From the NCBI GenBank assembly GCA_013368325.1, contig JAACJK010000057.1, forward strand, positions 1-64,000: a stretch of 64,000 nucleotides of DNA, given 5' to 3'. The DNA comes from Ephemerocybe angulata (taxonomy: Eukaryota > Basidiomycota > Agaricomycetes > Agaricales > Psathyrellaceae). This document shows positions 1-12,703 of the stretch, piece after piece (within the stretch, counting starts at the first letter, position 1; each line of letters starts with the position of its first letter). The notes below the pieces were generated by a model. It searched no databases and had not been told where the DNA came from. It worked only from the letters and a program-made list of their open reading frames with translations. A program made the translations under genes and the position numbers.

Positions 1-3000
1 GTTGGCCCTGTTCTCCCAAGCCGACTCGGAGACCACGGTCCTAGCCTGAGGGTTCGGGTGCGGTGCGGTCGATGAAGGCGCCAAACAGCTAATGAAGCCT
101 TCCAGCGTTTTTGATAGGGCCATCCTTTGTTCCTTCGTCAGGCTGGAGTAGGCTTTAAGCGCAGCTACCAATTGCGGACTGTCTGCGTCGGCTTCTTCTA
201 CCAAAAGGTTCATTTGATCAGTTCTTTCGTTCGTATCCTTTGCGACCGAAATGAAATGAACGGAAAGGGAGAGATTACTCACCCTGCGGCTTAGTCTCAA
301 GATCGACCTCCATGTTGGTATCAACCCGCTCCCCGCCTTCGCCTTCGCCCGTGTGTCATCGTCTTCCTTCCTAAGTGCCACAACCTTCCTCCTCGCACTA
401 ACGACACGGCCATTAGCCTTGTCGATCGCTGCCCGCAGCAAATCCCATTCAAAGGCGCTCAAGTTCATCGGACTGACTTCGCTCAGCTGCCGATAGCCGA
501 CCCATTGAGGAACGTCCACCCCACCATCCGTGGGGTCTACGATCTGGTACTGCATGAGCTTGTCAAACACAATCGCGACCATTTGTCTGTTGTGCTTCCA
601 GAACGCGGCCGCGGCAGCCAGAATGTCAGTGCGTGCCTCCGCGCTGCCCCCGACACCGGTGGTAGATGAGGCCCCGCCACCAGCAAGGTTGCGAAGGAGA
701 GGAAGGTAACGCTCGATGGCGTTGAGGAGATGGGAGAATGATCGAGAACCGATGTGGAGAAGAGACTGCACGGCGATCGACCGAACGGTGGAATCGACAT
801 CGGGTTCGTCGGAGGATTCGAGCGATTCGCGCAGGGTGTCGAGGTGGGTAATAACATCTTCAGCTTTAGCGCGGCCTCGGAAAAGATTGAGAATGGCTTG
901 GGCGGAGTCGTGGTGCTTATGAGCTAAAACCGACCATTTAGCAGGGACAAGGAATGGATACGAAATAATGAAAACTTGCCAGGATCTTCGTATTCGAAGG
1001 CAGGCGTAGGCCCATTGTCAGGAATGGTGTACGCGTCGGCAGCCTGCATCTGTTCAGGCAGCGTTTTGAAGATGCGTTCGTGGTACGCCAAACGAATCTC
1101 AAATTCGATAGCCCGACGCATGAACGCACGCTTAGGATGCTGGACCGTGAGCTCAAGATCAGGTACCCTACATCATAGTGAGCTTCGTGTTTAATATACC
1201 CGCCAAATAAGCTTACCACTCCTTCCACACCCATTGGAATCCAAAGTTGGACATGTGAACAGCGAACCACTCGGCGAAGCGACGAGCAGCTTCAACATCA
1301 AGACCGTCAGCCAGAGATGTGTACAACCTTCGAATGGATTTGCCGACAGCAGGTCCGACGGTTGAGGGCGAAAGCTTGCAAATCTCAGTAATCAAACCGA
1401 TGTAGTAGATGGACTTCTTGGAGGATTCCGGGAGATCAAGTAGGCGCCAAGGACCGTCTGGCATAGATGGTGTTAGGCAACTGTGTGCAGAGGTAAGATA
1501 GGGCTTGCACTCACCTCGATAATGGTGCTCTCCAACTGCCAGTCCTTCCCAGGTGCCGGTTCGACCGCCATTGTTGAACCCGGTTTGGGCTTAACGTCCC
1601 GGCAAATTCCACTTCGGATACTCCACAACACCTTGACATTCTTTCCTGTTCACTTCGAAGATATCCAGAATATCCAGGATGCGTTCTGATGACATATCAG
1701 CAGGGTTGACAAAGTCAGGCGAAACTCGCTTGGGAAAAGGCGAGGGAAGAATTCGGGCCACTCATCTTCTTAACTTGTGTTTCTTCTCCTGATGTGTCGG
1801 GGGAGAGGGTGTCCATTTCGATGGCTTCAGGAGGGACAAGGACGCTGGGAAGGACGTAGGGCTGGAGAACAGAGGGGTCGAAAGGAGGGTAGATAGCGTA
1901 AGGCCTAGGGAGACAGTTTTCAGTGTCGGCAAAGTCGCTTTCATTCAATTTCTTCAGGTTGGTGACCAGCATGTCGAGAAGCTGAAACCAACGTCAGTTG
2001 TGTGCTGAGCAACAAAGGTATCCATACCTCGATAGTGTTCTCTTGAGGGATGCTGTCTGAATGAAGCATTGATAGAGGCGCAACAAGCCATTTTTGGGAG
2101 CAGTCGAGTCGATATAAGCCTGAATGGCGGTAATGATTCGTCGGGAAACGTCGAGAATGCTCTTGAGAATGGGCCAGCCTAGAAAACCGTCACAAAGTGG
2201 GATATTTCGACTAATTGGGTGACTCACAATCAACAGACCTTCTCCAGCACATAGACACGCCCGCTTTGCTCTCCCATTCGATACACCGAATTCGTCGAGG
2301 ACAGCGGTGAAGGATCGCAATAGTGCCACATTGAATCGGCAGATATCAACTTGGCAACTGTAGATGCGCAAGAAGTGTATCTTTTCAAGACCCGAGTCAG
2401 CGTTGGCATTGTGTGGGGTTCCAACGTCACTCACGCATAGCCGCGCTTCCCTCCATGCAGTCTGGTCAACATATCCCTGAAAGCCCCTCCAAAAGTCTTC
2501 TAGGATCAAGCGCCCAATCGGCGTCTCCTCTTCCGTAGGGTTGTCGGACTTGTTATGGAGTTGCCGGAGAAGTGTGGCGTAGTACGGAATCTTGAATGGC
2601 TGTTCTGTAACGCTATAGCTTTGGGTGAATACAACCCATTGGACCAGAACAGGGCGGGCACGAACCTAATTCTGAAAGCCTCAGACAAAAGGGGGATATT
2701 GCGAGGGATATGTTCACGTATTCTGATCTCTAAACGCCCTAGTTCTTCGGAGGGATCCTGCATGTGTAGGAGGGCGCCGTCAGTGTCCCATGCCACTATC
2801 CAGAAGCTGGAGAGGACTCACGACTTCGCCAAGCTTGATGATAGCAGCCTTCAACTGGTCGTCCGGAGTTTCCTGGTGGTCCCTGCGCCTGTCGTCGTAA
2901 TCATCTGCGCGGCAAGACTGTAAATACATCGGTTCACTCTACGACCGGATGACTGAAGACTCACCTCGATGCCTGCGTCTGCCGCCACCGCCTCCCTGGT

Positions 3001-3031
3001 AGTATCCACCTCCTCTTCTATCGTAGCTCAT
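1..3031 (-). CDS. CBC1: Nuclear cap-binding protein subunit 1 (CBP80), 3' end cut by window edge
   Basis: Large subunit of the nuclear cap-binding complex, which with CBP20 binds the m7G cap of new RNA polymerase II transcripts and links it to splicing, export and decay. The start is the ATG at 3031-3029, giving MSYDRRGGGYYQ followed by a Gly/Arg-rich tail. Intron 1 spans about 2918-2964, and exon 2 continues with DDYDDRRRDHQETPDDQLKA. Further exons match the MIF4G-like repeats of human NCBP1 from memory: ITEICKLSPSTVGPAVGK and FAEWFAVHMSNFGFQWVWKEW (1213-1464), IRLAYHERIFKTLPEQM (924-1121), then MVAIVFDKLMQYQIVDP near 540-600. The gene has many short introns. The frame stays open to position 1, so the stop lies outside the window. 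Identification is confident; individual exon ends are approximate. Confidence 0.9.
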
Positions 3032-3667
3032 GGTGGTGACTGAATGAACAAGTTCAAATCTCTTGATAGGAAAACGAAATTGATTCAACAGGTCCCAAAA
3101 TTCTGTTGGATGGACTGCAGTTGCGGTCAAAAGGTCCTCGAACTGAACGAAATTGGTCCGCTTGCTGGCCGCGATCACGTGTTTGTTTCGCACGCTTCCC
3201 GACTTTCTCGGGATCTCTAATTAAGCGCCGAGCTCGGCGTCTACCGTTTGACATGGAAACGACGGGATGACAGTGGGTTATCAATCCACCACATTGTACC
3301 TGAGCTAATTGAACCTTATTTACGAAACGTAGCACAGGGATACCTCGACAAATCCCGCCAAGCCAGACCAAGCCACGCAAAGTTGGTTGTTCTACCGTGC
3401 CTAGTATATTGCTTTGTCAACTCACGCTGTGATTATTCGACGTCAAAGCGTGGAACAATGGAGCTCAGGCGGGCCATTTTATTTGTTTTTAATAAATGGT
3501 CGTTCTTCTTTGACGAAGCCACCCAGCGGACATTGTGTGGAGAGTAATCTTTATTCTGCCACGGCTCGGGGCTATATAAGACTGGCTCTCGCCAATAGTC
3601 GGCATCACCGTCACCCCGCCTCTACTACCATCTCTTAATCACTCATCTACCAGCACCCTTCTACACT
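3032..3667. other. Intergenic, divergent promoter region
   Basis: Lies between the divergent cap-binding protein gene and the ORF starting at 3668. Apart from the TATA-like motif at 3573-3580, I see no coding signal or repeat. Confidence 0.5.
3573..3580 (+). promoter_or_regulatory. TATA-like box TATATAAG
   Basis: TATATAAG lies 88 nt upstream of the first downstream ATG (3668). No other ATG occurs between them, so transcription probably starts near 3600 and runs rightward. Confidence 0.5.
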
Positions 3668-4332
3668 ATGTTTACAAGGCACCCAGGCTCGTCCACGGCT
3701 CATCTAAGCTCAACCCTAACTCGAAGAACTTAAACGCCGAGAAACGTGCTTCAGAGGACTGGCATGACTATGCTCCTTCCGAAGAAGACTTCTTCAATAT
3801 TCTTTATGCCTTTTCAGAGAGTAGACAACAAGTTTCTCCAGAATCTACTGAGGGTGGCTTTTCAGTCCCCCGAATAGACTCTTGGACCGATAGTGGAACA
3901 CCCCAGAACGGAAAACTTGAATGGACACGCACTGTGAATGGCAGGCACTTCCCCTCAAGCGAAAAGACTCCTGCCATAGAGGAACCCCGAAAGCTCCAAC
4001 CCCTCAAACATCTTGAGAGTCTCGTTGATGCCGCAAATTCTTTTCGATCTGGCAACAGGGTCAGGGTGGATGGGAGTCGGCTCGCCGACAGCGGTCGGCG
4101 ATGGCAGGTGGAAGAGAGCACGACCGAGTGCACCATCAACTCCAGCCGAGTTGTTTTCTTCTGGGACACTGTTGGCAATGTGCATGGCACACTTATTTCA
4201 AGGGTCGAGTGCCGGGGCGACAAAACTATAGACCTGGAACTATATGATGTTTACCCCCCTCAGTACGAGCTGGGAGACGGTGATTGGGACACGGAAATGT
4301 CGTTCATTCTTGCTATCACATGTCCAGCTTGA
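3668..4332 (+). CDS. Hypothetical protein, start and 5' frame unresolved
   Basis: I do not recognise this protein. An open frame runs from about 3680 to the TGA at 4330-4332. It reads KLNPNSKNLNAEKRASEDWH near its start and DLELYDVYPPQYELGDGDWD near its end. No ATG exists in this frame near the 5' end. The only ATG downstream of the TATA box (3668) is in another frame and stops after 21 codons, and no convincing GT-AG intron joins the two. It may therefore be a frameshifted or degenerate gene, or translation may start by splicing I cannot see. The protein would be about 210 residues, with no transmembrane segment or known domain visible. It is transcribed toward the F-box-like gene on the other strand. 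Confidence 0.35.
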
Positions 4333-4522
4333 GGTCCCGCGTGTAGGATAAGGGACAGCTAGGCTAGAACAATCTGTGTCTTTAGTTTACATCCACCTTC
4401 TCGAACACTCATCCTTCCAATGCTTCCCTACTTTGCTAGTGAATCTACCCTCAATATTCATTTTCGTGCTGCTCCTTCCACCGTATATATCGTGCTCAAT
4501 AATTGTAAGTACAATCATGAAC

Positions 4523-5812
4523 CTACTCTGGCTCTTCGAAGGTAAGCTGCTCAAGCCAGTATCTCTTGAATCCTTGCACAGTCAGTGATCCAGGGTTGAA
4601 GCCCTCCAGGAGAAATACGGATGCCGCTCGTTGATCCCAAGCGTCTTTCTCGTCGCCCGTCCTAAAAGCCTTGAACTTCTGTAGTAGAGTCTCCTGCTTC
4701 ATGCGATGCAACCGTTTCCCTAGGTGCTTAGAGTCATAATCTTGCGGGGCGGACTTGAACATTCTGAGACTAGAAGCAGTCGTCAGTGTGATTGAACATG
4801 CGAGAGGTAGCGCCCAATATTAATGAGGGAATATAACGCACTCGACTTTGACATCCCAGGCCCAGACTTGCACTTCCTCGAGAGTTTCCGGGAGCGATAC
4901 GAGCTGCAGGTAGGTCGAAGTGGAAGCCGAGATAAAGCGCAGCGGCGGAGCTGTGAGGACTTTGAAGTCATCATCCATGTGAGGAACATCGGAGTGAATT
5001 CGGAGTCGAGCGAGTGAAGGAAACAGCACTGGCATCGCGATGGATCTGTAGAGTGGGGCCGTCGAATTGGTTTTGTACCTCCCGTACATAGTATGGATGG
5101 CGAGGCTCCGTAGATTAGGGAGGACGGGGATCACGGCTTCGGTGTAGATATGCGACGAGCGGCACCAGCAGAGCGTAAGGACCGAGAGTGTGGTGGCAGA
5201 GGCTTCGAGAAGGCGTCGAAGGGCTGAGAAGACTTTATATTCAAGTCTTCCTAGCACACTTTGGTCTAGCGCGAGCTGAGACAAGTCCTGACCATGGTAT
5301 CCAGGATAATCTTGCGCGTCTTTATTTAGGTCTTCGACCTCTTGAGCTAGCTCAGCTAGCTCTCCTTTCGAAATGCTGCTGAAATCTACGTCCCCGTCCT
5401 CCGATTCTTCCTCGTCTGAATCATCCACGCCCACATAGACCGAAGGATCGTCCCAGTCCGCGTTGGTCGGGTCCTCGAGGGTTGCCATCTGCCTTCCTTT
5501 TGGGTATACATCGAGATACATCTCCGGCAAGTGCACGTAGAGATTCACCAAGCGACTTTCACCATCTGGGAGAGCGCAGAAATAACTTTCAAATCGGAGC
5601 AGTTTTTCCCAACCATCCAGGATAACCGACTGGTGTCGATGGGCATATGTGAGGTCCCTGAGTGCGCGGGAGGCCTCTGAGGCGGAGCGAAGTGTGGCAC
5701 CGTTTGGGTCGTCGAAGAATACAAAGTCGATTATCGCGCGCCAAATTTCCCGAGGGAAAGGCGCGTGCGAGCTCGTGGCGTAAGGGGGCAAAATCCTTGA
5801 GAGTTGAGCCAT
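4523..5812 (-). CDS. F-box-like protein
   Basis: Putative substrate-recognition protein of an SCF-type ubiquitin ligase, inferred only from an N-terminal F-box-like segment: FPREIWRAIIDFVFF followed by the Leu/Arg-rich LRSASEASRALRDLTYAHRH. The remainder is leucine-rich, with an acidic stretch (DDSDEEESEDGDVDFSS), as in many agaricomycete F-box proteins. Exon 1 runs to 4842 and an intron spans 4770-4841 (GTGCGT...CTAG). Exon 2 is 4769-4523, ending WLEQLTFEEPE, so the total is 405 residues. The frame is open upstream to an ATG at 5923, but that codon overlaps the TATA motif at 5912-5919. I therefore chose the ATG at 5812 (MAQLSRILPP). Substrate unknown. Confidence 0.7.
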
Positions 5813-5911
5813 TCGAGATGAGGGTTGGCTGGGGTATGCGTCTTTTAAGAAAGGTGGTGGTGGTGGTGGTTTCTGCGAAGGCGCGTTGAGGTCCAAGTGG
5901 CCCTGGGTTCT

Positions 5912-5919
5912 ACTTATAT
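5912..5919 (-). promoter_or_regulatory. TATA-like box upstream of F-box-like gene
   Basis: Reads TATATAAG on the minus strand, about 100 nt upstream of the chosen start at 5812. It overlaps the alternative upstream ATG (5923), which argues against that ATG being used. Confidence 0.5.
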
Positions 5920-6068
5920 ACATGCCTCGCGTTTTGCCACCGGATCGGTTTATGCCACTTCATGAAGTTCAGAGATATTCGCTCTTTCTCCTGAATCAAA
6001 GATAACATACCGTTATACGTGAGCAGTAGGATATAGTAAATCCGGTTGTAAACTAGCTAGCACTCGAT

Positions 6069-9000
6069 CTACAGTTCATCCCTCTCGAGTTTCACCTCGC
6101 CTCCAACCTGATTGATCTTAAATGCCACACCCAGCGCCCGTAGAACCTCCGGGTCATTGCCCCACACTTCCGGTGTCTTGCTCATTTCAAAGACGATATC
6201 AACCTTTCGACTCTTCCCCAGGAGCTGGTCATGTCGAAGAATGGTAACCTTTATAGCATCGCCGTTGACCGAGAGTGATTTGACGTATGGCTTCGTTCGT
6301 GCGCCTGGTGCTCGGATTGAGATGGTGGTAAGCTCGTTGTTGAGCGAAGGGTTTGGGACTTTGAAGACGATGCGTTCAAAGAATGGACTGCAGTAGACAG
6401 GTCAACCAGTCAGCATTTTCCGTATTACCATGGTGCCTCCAGAGAAAGTAGCTTACGATCCGACGACATATTCCCCTGAGACAGGGTTGACAGGGTAGAA
6501 ACCCATCGCGCTGAAGATGTACCAAGCACTCATCTGGCCGCAATCTTCGTTCTTTTGTCAACATGGTCAGTTTTGATATCCAAAGAACTTGAAAGTATGT
6601 ATACAGCGCTCACCCCAGTTAAACCATCAGGGCGATTGTTATAGTTGGCCTTTGCAATCTCCCGAATTCGCTCCTGGGCCTTGAAAGCTGCACCAGACAA
6701 TGCATACAGGTACGGGATGTGGTGCGATGGCTAAAGACGTGAGATGTCAACACAGTTCGGGATGGGGCTTGATTCCACGCCCACATACTTCATTGGTATG
6801 ATCATTGTGGCCACCTTCGAAATGTTCTTCCAAGCTCTGAACGAACTTGACTTTCCCACCCCGCCGGTCGATGAGCTCAGGGACGTTATGGACGACGTCA
6901 AAGGAGTACGCCCATTTGTCGCCTATCCGCATCGACATAAGCTCAACGCCAATCCATATGGGCACGCAATTAAACTCACCTTCTGTCCATCCTTTATCCT
7001 CGCCAGCCCAGCTCCCATCCGCATTCCTCGCTTCCATGAACCCAGTAGCTTCGTTAAACAGAGTGAATGGAGCATGCATCGCACGGTCGTGCAGGAACTT
7101 CGTAACATTGTCGGGCTTGGAAAGTTCTCGGGCTAGAACACATGCAGCGTAGTCATCGTCTATGCGCACGCGCCGGAAGGTCAGGAGTGTACCGAGATAG
7201 AAGCTTGGAATGAATACTTACAAGCATAGTCAAGCGTCCTTGAAGCACTCTCGGAGTGGATATCATCTGCGACCCAGCCCTTGCCATCGACATTGTACAC
7301 GGAGGAAAGCCCAGCACGGACTTCGTAGTCGACATGCTATTGAGATGAGCATCGAGGTAACCCGAGGCAGCTTGAAATACTTACCTCCTCTCGATCGTCA
7401 TACTTCAATTCCCAATCCCGTTCAGGCGGAACGGTCGCGTCTTTCCATACAGCATCCCAGGCGATCTCTCGTTCAGCTGCACTCAACGGAATGCCCTTGA
7501 GGACCGCTTCAGCAATAAGCGAGTCCGCGTGAGTACCAACCATGATGTTCGTCTCGACGACGTTCTTCCACATCGGCAGCCAGCCACTCTGGGGGAATAC
7601 ATGGTAAGCCCGAAGAAACGTAAAGAAGCTATGAACGATGCTGTTTACCTGTTGGAAGTCCTGCAGCATGCTCCGCACCATGCCTGGGATATGTTCAGGA
7701 ACCAACATGATTTGCAAGGCCCAGATAGCGCGGTAAGTATCCTACGATAGCGATTGGGAATGTCAGTTCGCTGCGTACGTTGCACTGGAGGAGTGCGAAT
7801 GAGGACACACCCAAATTGAGTAGCCGGTGTACGACTCTCCTTCATGAACCTTGGCGTCATAGCCAGACCAATATCTGCCATGTTCGCTCTGCTCACTCGG
7901 GTACTATACACACACCGATGTCAACCTCTGAAAGCCTCGAGGATATGGTGAGCGGAGCTCACCTGGAGAGAGTGAGCAATACCAGTCCAGAACACCTCCT
8001 TCATCACCTGCGCCTCGTAATCATCCTCGCCTCCAACCTCGATAGAGACTCGCTCAGCGAACTGAGCCCACTGACTTCGCACCCTTCCCGCCGTCCATTC
8101 GAGCGTCCCAACTTGACGATGATCTGATAGCGGCTCCGTTGTTTCATTAATGTTAGGAATTTCTGCCTCGATATTCGCTCTCGCCTGCTCAATGGAGATG
8201 AACGACGTCCCAACACGTACATTAACCTGACCCTCTTTCCCCTCAGGCAAAAAGACGAAAGCACTGAGAACCGGCCCCGCAGCCTCCCTGCCGCCCAGTA
8301 CAACACTCCCATTCTGTATTGTGCCATACACCAGGGAGTCGGTTGCCTGGAAGCCAAATCGGGCGCAGAAGTAACCTTTAAATTGGTTTGCAGCGTCTTG
8401 TCCCGAGACGGGCGTGATAATGCTGTCCTGTCGTTCCGTCGAGTATCCGCATATTTCGAAGGGGGACTTGGGAGAGGTGTTGATGTGGACGTGGCCTTCC
8501 GGATAAGTTACGTTCGAAGGTGTCGAAGTGATGATTGAGGGGCGGGCAGCTTCGACGAGGATGTAGGGTCGTGGTCGGCTGTGTGCTCCTGACTTTGGCG
8601 AGAAGGTGAAGCGAAGGTGTCCAACGCGGGAGGCTAGCGGCCTAATTCAGTCAGGAACAACACGGGAAACGTGGGGCAGATGGCCGAGGACCACATGTGT
8701 GCAGGATGTTGAATACTCACTAGCACTCATCTCGGAGAGAATCTTCCCCTCATCTCCAGTTCCGTCATCTACTAGTACGTTGTAGTAGCTCGGGCTAACA
8801 ACTTCCTGCCGGCCATAGTCGAGCTCCCCCGCGTTCTCGGACCCAACGACTCGAAGACCGCGTTCGTGGAAGGATGCCTTCACAGAGCTCAAGTCGACTG
8901 TTCCGTCTTCGCGTTCGAAACCGACCCCGGGGACGACAGCAACACTCCCGCTCTCGCCCATCCAAATCGCTGGCTGGCGCGTACCCATGAACCCATGGAC

Positions 9001-9405
9001 CTTGTTATTCTCCTAGAATCCTATTAAAGAAGCTTATGAACGGAGCCCGAGTACATACGCACCTCCTCAGCTCCTTCCAGCACCCAAGACGCGTTATACG
9101 GCGTCGCAGAAACGTAAGAAACTTGCGTCTGCGCAACCCATCGCGTCATACCAAACGGCGGAGACACCGAAGGTATCATCCCCCCAGCCTTGTTCGGCTC
9201 AGTTCCAGTAGTCCCGATGTACCTATATCTAGTTTAGACATACAGATGCAAATGATAACCTGGTTTACACGTACAAGTTAACAGAGTCGAGAGCATCCGA
9301 CCTCGGCTCGTTGAAGCCATGAGGCGCCTTCGTTTTCGCTAGGGAAAGTGCGGGTATGCATGTCACGAAACAGAGAAGAAAACTCCTCCGAAGTGTTCCG
9401 ACCAT
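6069..9405 (-). CDS. GH92 alpha-1,2-mannosidase, signal peptide and C-terminal RDEL
   Basis: Glycoside hydrolase family 92 enzymes are calcium-dependent exo-alpha-mannosidases that trim mannose from N-glycans or mannan. The start at 9405 gives MVGTLRRSFLLCFVTCIPALSLA, a typical signal peptide. Family landmarks in order are: GGMIPSVSPPFGMTRW (about 9140-9190), HGFMGTRQPAIWMG (8950-8998), HHIPYLYALSGAAF (6680-6725), and the C-terminal signature PDGLTG-NEDCGQMSAWYIFSAMGFYPV, split by an intron near 6553-6617. The gene has around ten short introns. The last residues are EVKLERDEL before the TAG at 6071-6069. RDEL resembles the K/HDEL retrieval signal, so ER-luminal retention is an inference. Its 5' part is duplicated downstream (17059-17510). 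Confidence 0.9.
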
Positions 9406-10737
9406 CTCAGCTTTGTCTTTAGGTGGTATTATCCTACCTTTCTGCCCTTCTGGTGGTGGACGTCGGGAAACAAGTTCCGCAAGCGCCAAAAGTCCCCCTA
9501 ACTTCACGATGATGGCATCAATTGGGCTACAGCTTTGGGTCCAAACATTGAACTTCGTCATCGAGTCGTCGACTTTGCACTGTTACTTACTAGTACTCTC
9601 GACCTTCTAGATGGTTAAAAACATTACGACTTGCCCAAATATATTTGATTTAGATATATGAGTACCGTAGGTATGTAGCTAGATCCCAGAAGCCCCGCAT
9701 CATCTCCATCTCAACGGCTTTAACGGACAATTAGCGGACTCGACCTTCACAAAAAAGCAGGCAAGAAACTTACCAAAACGGTCAGTAAAACTGATCTATG
9801 CGCACAATAATGGGCTCCTCGAGCGCCTATTTACCTTAAAAGAAGCTTAGATCGCTCAAAGCTGCCCTTAACCGCGGGCTGAACGTTGCGGGGAAGCTTG
9901 TGGAGCCCAGTAGAAGCTAAATATACGCCTTGGATTCGAGAACCTTGAGGAATTATTCGTCAAGCACAACTTATCTGGTTGGAAAATCCTTGTAAAGATT
10001 CTCTTCTAAATTTGGGTCTATTATCAGAGGGGGGCGGCTGAATGTACCGGTCACTGTGCTGTATGTTCGCCCGCAATCTGGTATACACCAAACAACTCCC
10101 AGATTCGGTTCCCGTTGGCAAGGCAAGAAGATTCATGAGCTCAGTGAAAGTCTCAGTCATCCAAGGCGACAGAGTGGTTGTGAAAGGCAAGGAGTATCTC
10201 GCCAGGAAAAGCGCGCGTTTAGGCGCTTTGGCATTGGTCAATGCATCAGAGAGAGGCGTCTTGAAATCACCAGCTTGCATCCCTTCACGGGCTTCCGGTT
10301 GAGAGTTTTGCGAGCCCTTTCAGAGCTGGTAGTAGCATACTTCTATTTCTTGAAGCTGTCCCAAAACTTCCCTGGCACACACCAACGTCGAACGGGCGGC
10401 GATCTCGTTAAGCGCCAGTGGCTAGCCCCTATCTAAGCATCACATAAGCAGTGAGCAAAGCCCGGTCTCTGGACAAATCCCTTTCCAAATCGCATGCCGG
10501 CCGTTCATATCAGGTATACTGTCAGCGGCTTGGGCACCTTTTCCATGCGTTTCCATTGCCAAGCCAGCGCTTTGTGCACAGTGGCACTGACCAAAGCACT
10601 CGACTGTGCTTTGCACCCACCGCCCGTAGAGTATATAGCGCCAGCGACCATGGCTCGAAATCTTCAGTTTTCTTCGTCTGCCCACTCCTCCACACCTCAC
10701 TCAAGCAACCAGTTTTCCTCCCCATTTTACATCCAAT
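9406..10737. other. Intergenic region shared with copy 2
   Basis: Divergent promoter region of GH92 and HMG1. It is strongly conserved with 17230-18647. Short ORFs on both strands (for instance minus 9960-10280) are conserved in both copies, but only as expected from nucleotide identity. I call no gene here. Confidence 0.55.
10632..10638 (+). promoter_or_regulatory. TATA-like box of HMG1
   Basis: TATATAG in the context AGAGTATATAGCGCC, about 100 nt upstream of the HMG1 start at 10738. The same context is kept upstream of HMG2. An ATG at 10650 in another frame is so close to this box that it is probably upstream of the transcription start. Confidence 0.5.
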
Positions 10738-12388
10738 ATGCCTGGCACCAACCCTTCCTCCAACACCAACGAGAACAACAACTTGGACCCTGGCCGCTCG
10801 GCTGATGGCAACGCCACTCCGCCCACTTCTCCTTCATCCAACACCGCGCGCACACCGACCTTGTTCTCCGGTAACACCGCCACCGGTGAAGTTGAGCAGC
10901 AGTACGGTCATGTTCAGGTGGGTGCTCTCCTACCTTTTCTATCCAACTTTCACCATATCTCACCCTTCGTTTTGCCAGAATGAACCTACGTCTCCGAGTC
11001 TTTCTCCAAGCCCTGATCCTGAGGCGCCTGAGAGTATTCCGCGATTCAAAAACGCCTATATCTTGTTTCAAATCTACTTCGTGGCTTTCACAAGAGCAGA
11101 GGCGGAAAGCCAGGCCAAGAAGAAGGGAGAGCCGTGCCCGAAAGTTAATCAGCGCTATCTCTTTTCGCAGGCAGGGACCGTGTGGAAAGGCCTCTCTGCT
11201 CTCCAGAAGGCCCCTTGGGAAGAGAAGGCTGCCGAGGAGCGTAGGAGACACAACGAGAAATACCCCGACTACGTTTATCATGCCCCGAAGAAGGGTAAGA
11301 AGGGTGTTAAGGCTTCCAAGAAGAAGGCCCAAGGCGCCGAAAAGGCGGCCGCGACTCGCAAGTTCAAGGTCAAGTCCCGTGCCAGCACTAAAAAGTCTGC
11401 CCTGTCGAAAGGCAAGGGCAAGGGCAGGGGCAAGGAAGTCGAAGTGGATCCTCCACGCTCCCCCTTCACGCCGCTTTTACCCACCGATGAGGAAACCATC
11501 ATGGCTCTGGAGGGCGTACAGCTCGCCTCTGCAAGGGTTGAGTCCTGGAGATGTCATGTTGAGGCCGCCTCCACTCAAAATTCCTTTTCATACCCCTCCG
11601 GGTCGGGGTCAGCGACTTCGTCCTCCTCTGCATCGGGCTCTGGCAGTTCTTCCTTCCCTTACGCCTCCGGCTCGGGCCCATCGACTCACAACCAAACCGC
11701 TTTGGCCTCGGGCTCTGGCAACTTTTCGAGCAATGTCACGCCCTCGACCTGGGGCAACGTCGCTCAACCTGCATTCATACCCCAAGATCCGACTGGCTTT
11801 AACATCGCAGCTCAGCCCATGCCTCACTACTCTGCTCAGCCTCAAGTTTTTGACGGAAATTATGCCTCAACTTCGAGCATCCCGGGACCCGACTTCAACG
11901 CCTTTCAGGGTTACCAGCATATTGATCTCGGCCTCGACTTGCCCATCTCTGAGGTGCACGACTACATTGTCAACCAGGGTAATGCACCGGGCTCGGGCGT
12001 GCATGCTGGTGCGAACCTCCTTGACGCTCAGGCAGGCTCCATCACGTATTCCGACACGGCTATGTTTGTGCCTATGAACATCCATGGAAGTCATATTCCT
12101 GCGTTGGCTGGTGTAAGCTCGAGTGCCGAGCAGCACCCGCAGGCTGGGAACCAACCCACTCAATTCGATCTCAACGCCTCTGGAACCTATATTTCTCCCT
12201 GGGGCACCACCTGGAGTGAGGAGCAGTACCGCAGGGCTTTAGGAGATGCTCTTTCACTCGGGCTCGACTGCTCTGTCGCATGGGTGGTTGAGGTCTTCCT
12301 CTGGCAGGAGGCGATCATGGCTTCGGGATCGGGTGCTGAGTTAAACGACGTCTTGAACAGGGTTCTCGAGGGGGCGGCAGGCTTGTGA
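10738..12388 (+). CDS. HMG-box (MATA_HMG type) protein 1
   Basis: Putative sequence-specific DNA-binding transcription factor. Exon 1 is 10738-10917 (MPGTNPSSNTNENNN...). A 61-nt intron (10918-10978, GTGGGT...CCAG) joins it to exon 2 (10979-12388), for 529 residues. The HMG box starts at about residue 77 (PRFKNAYILFQIYFVAF) and continues through SQAGTVWKGLSALQKAPWEE and ERRRHNEKYPDYVYH. A Lys-rich basic tail follows (KKGKKGVKASKKK), a likely nuclear localisation signal. The C-terminal half is Ser/Gly/Pro/Gln-rich and low in complexity. An ORF open from 10451 in the exon-2 frame is read-through of the intron and promoter, not a longer protein. It is the duplicate of HMG2 but has diverged within the box. 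Target genes are unknown, and no mating-type homeodomain or receptor gene is nearby. Confidence 0.85.
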
Positions 12389-12703
12389 TGTAGAATGCGC
12401 TTGTCCTCATCTGCCTCAGGTTTCTGCTTCTTCTCGGGCTGGCTTTTTATTTGTGTCTTCTGGCTTTCTATATAGTTACAGTACTAATTTCTCAGAATTT
12501 CTCTTCTCACATTATGCACTCCTTCTTATATCCCGCTATGCTATGCCTATGTCCTATGTCACATATTCTATAATCGATCTTTCTGTCCTCTAAACAAGTC
12601 TTCGACGAAGCTCGATGAACTCCCAGTCCAACGGCGGCAACATCCTCCCAGAGTGATCGCCGGCGCTTACACCTCATCAAAAAGTTCTCACCCACGGATT
12701 CTC
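12389..12703. other. Intergenic, HMG1 to MSS1
   Basis: 3' flank of HMG1 and promoter of MSS1. The matching copy-2 sequence (20127-20431) keeps this region up to ACCTCATCA and then jumps directly to the last codons of MSS1. Confidence 0.6.

Noticed and set aside
9960..10280. Minus-strand ORF conserved in both duplication copies (also 17872-18072)
   Set aside because: Conservation is explained by nucleotide identity of the recent duplication. Both strands are equally conserved and there is no domain or start-context support.
10451..12388. 645-residue open frame as the HMG1 protein
   Set aside because: Its first part covers the promoter and the TATA box, and the 61-nt intron is read through. 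The spliced model from 10738 matches HMG2 exon for exon.
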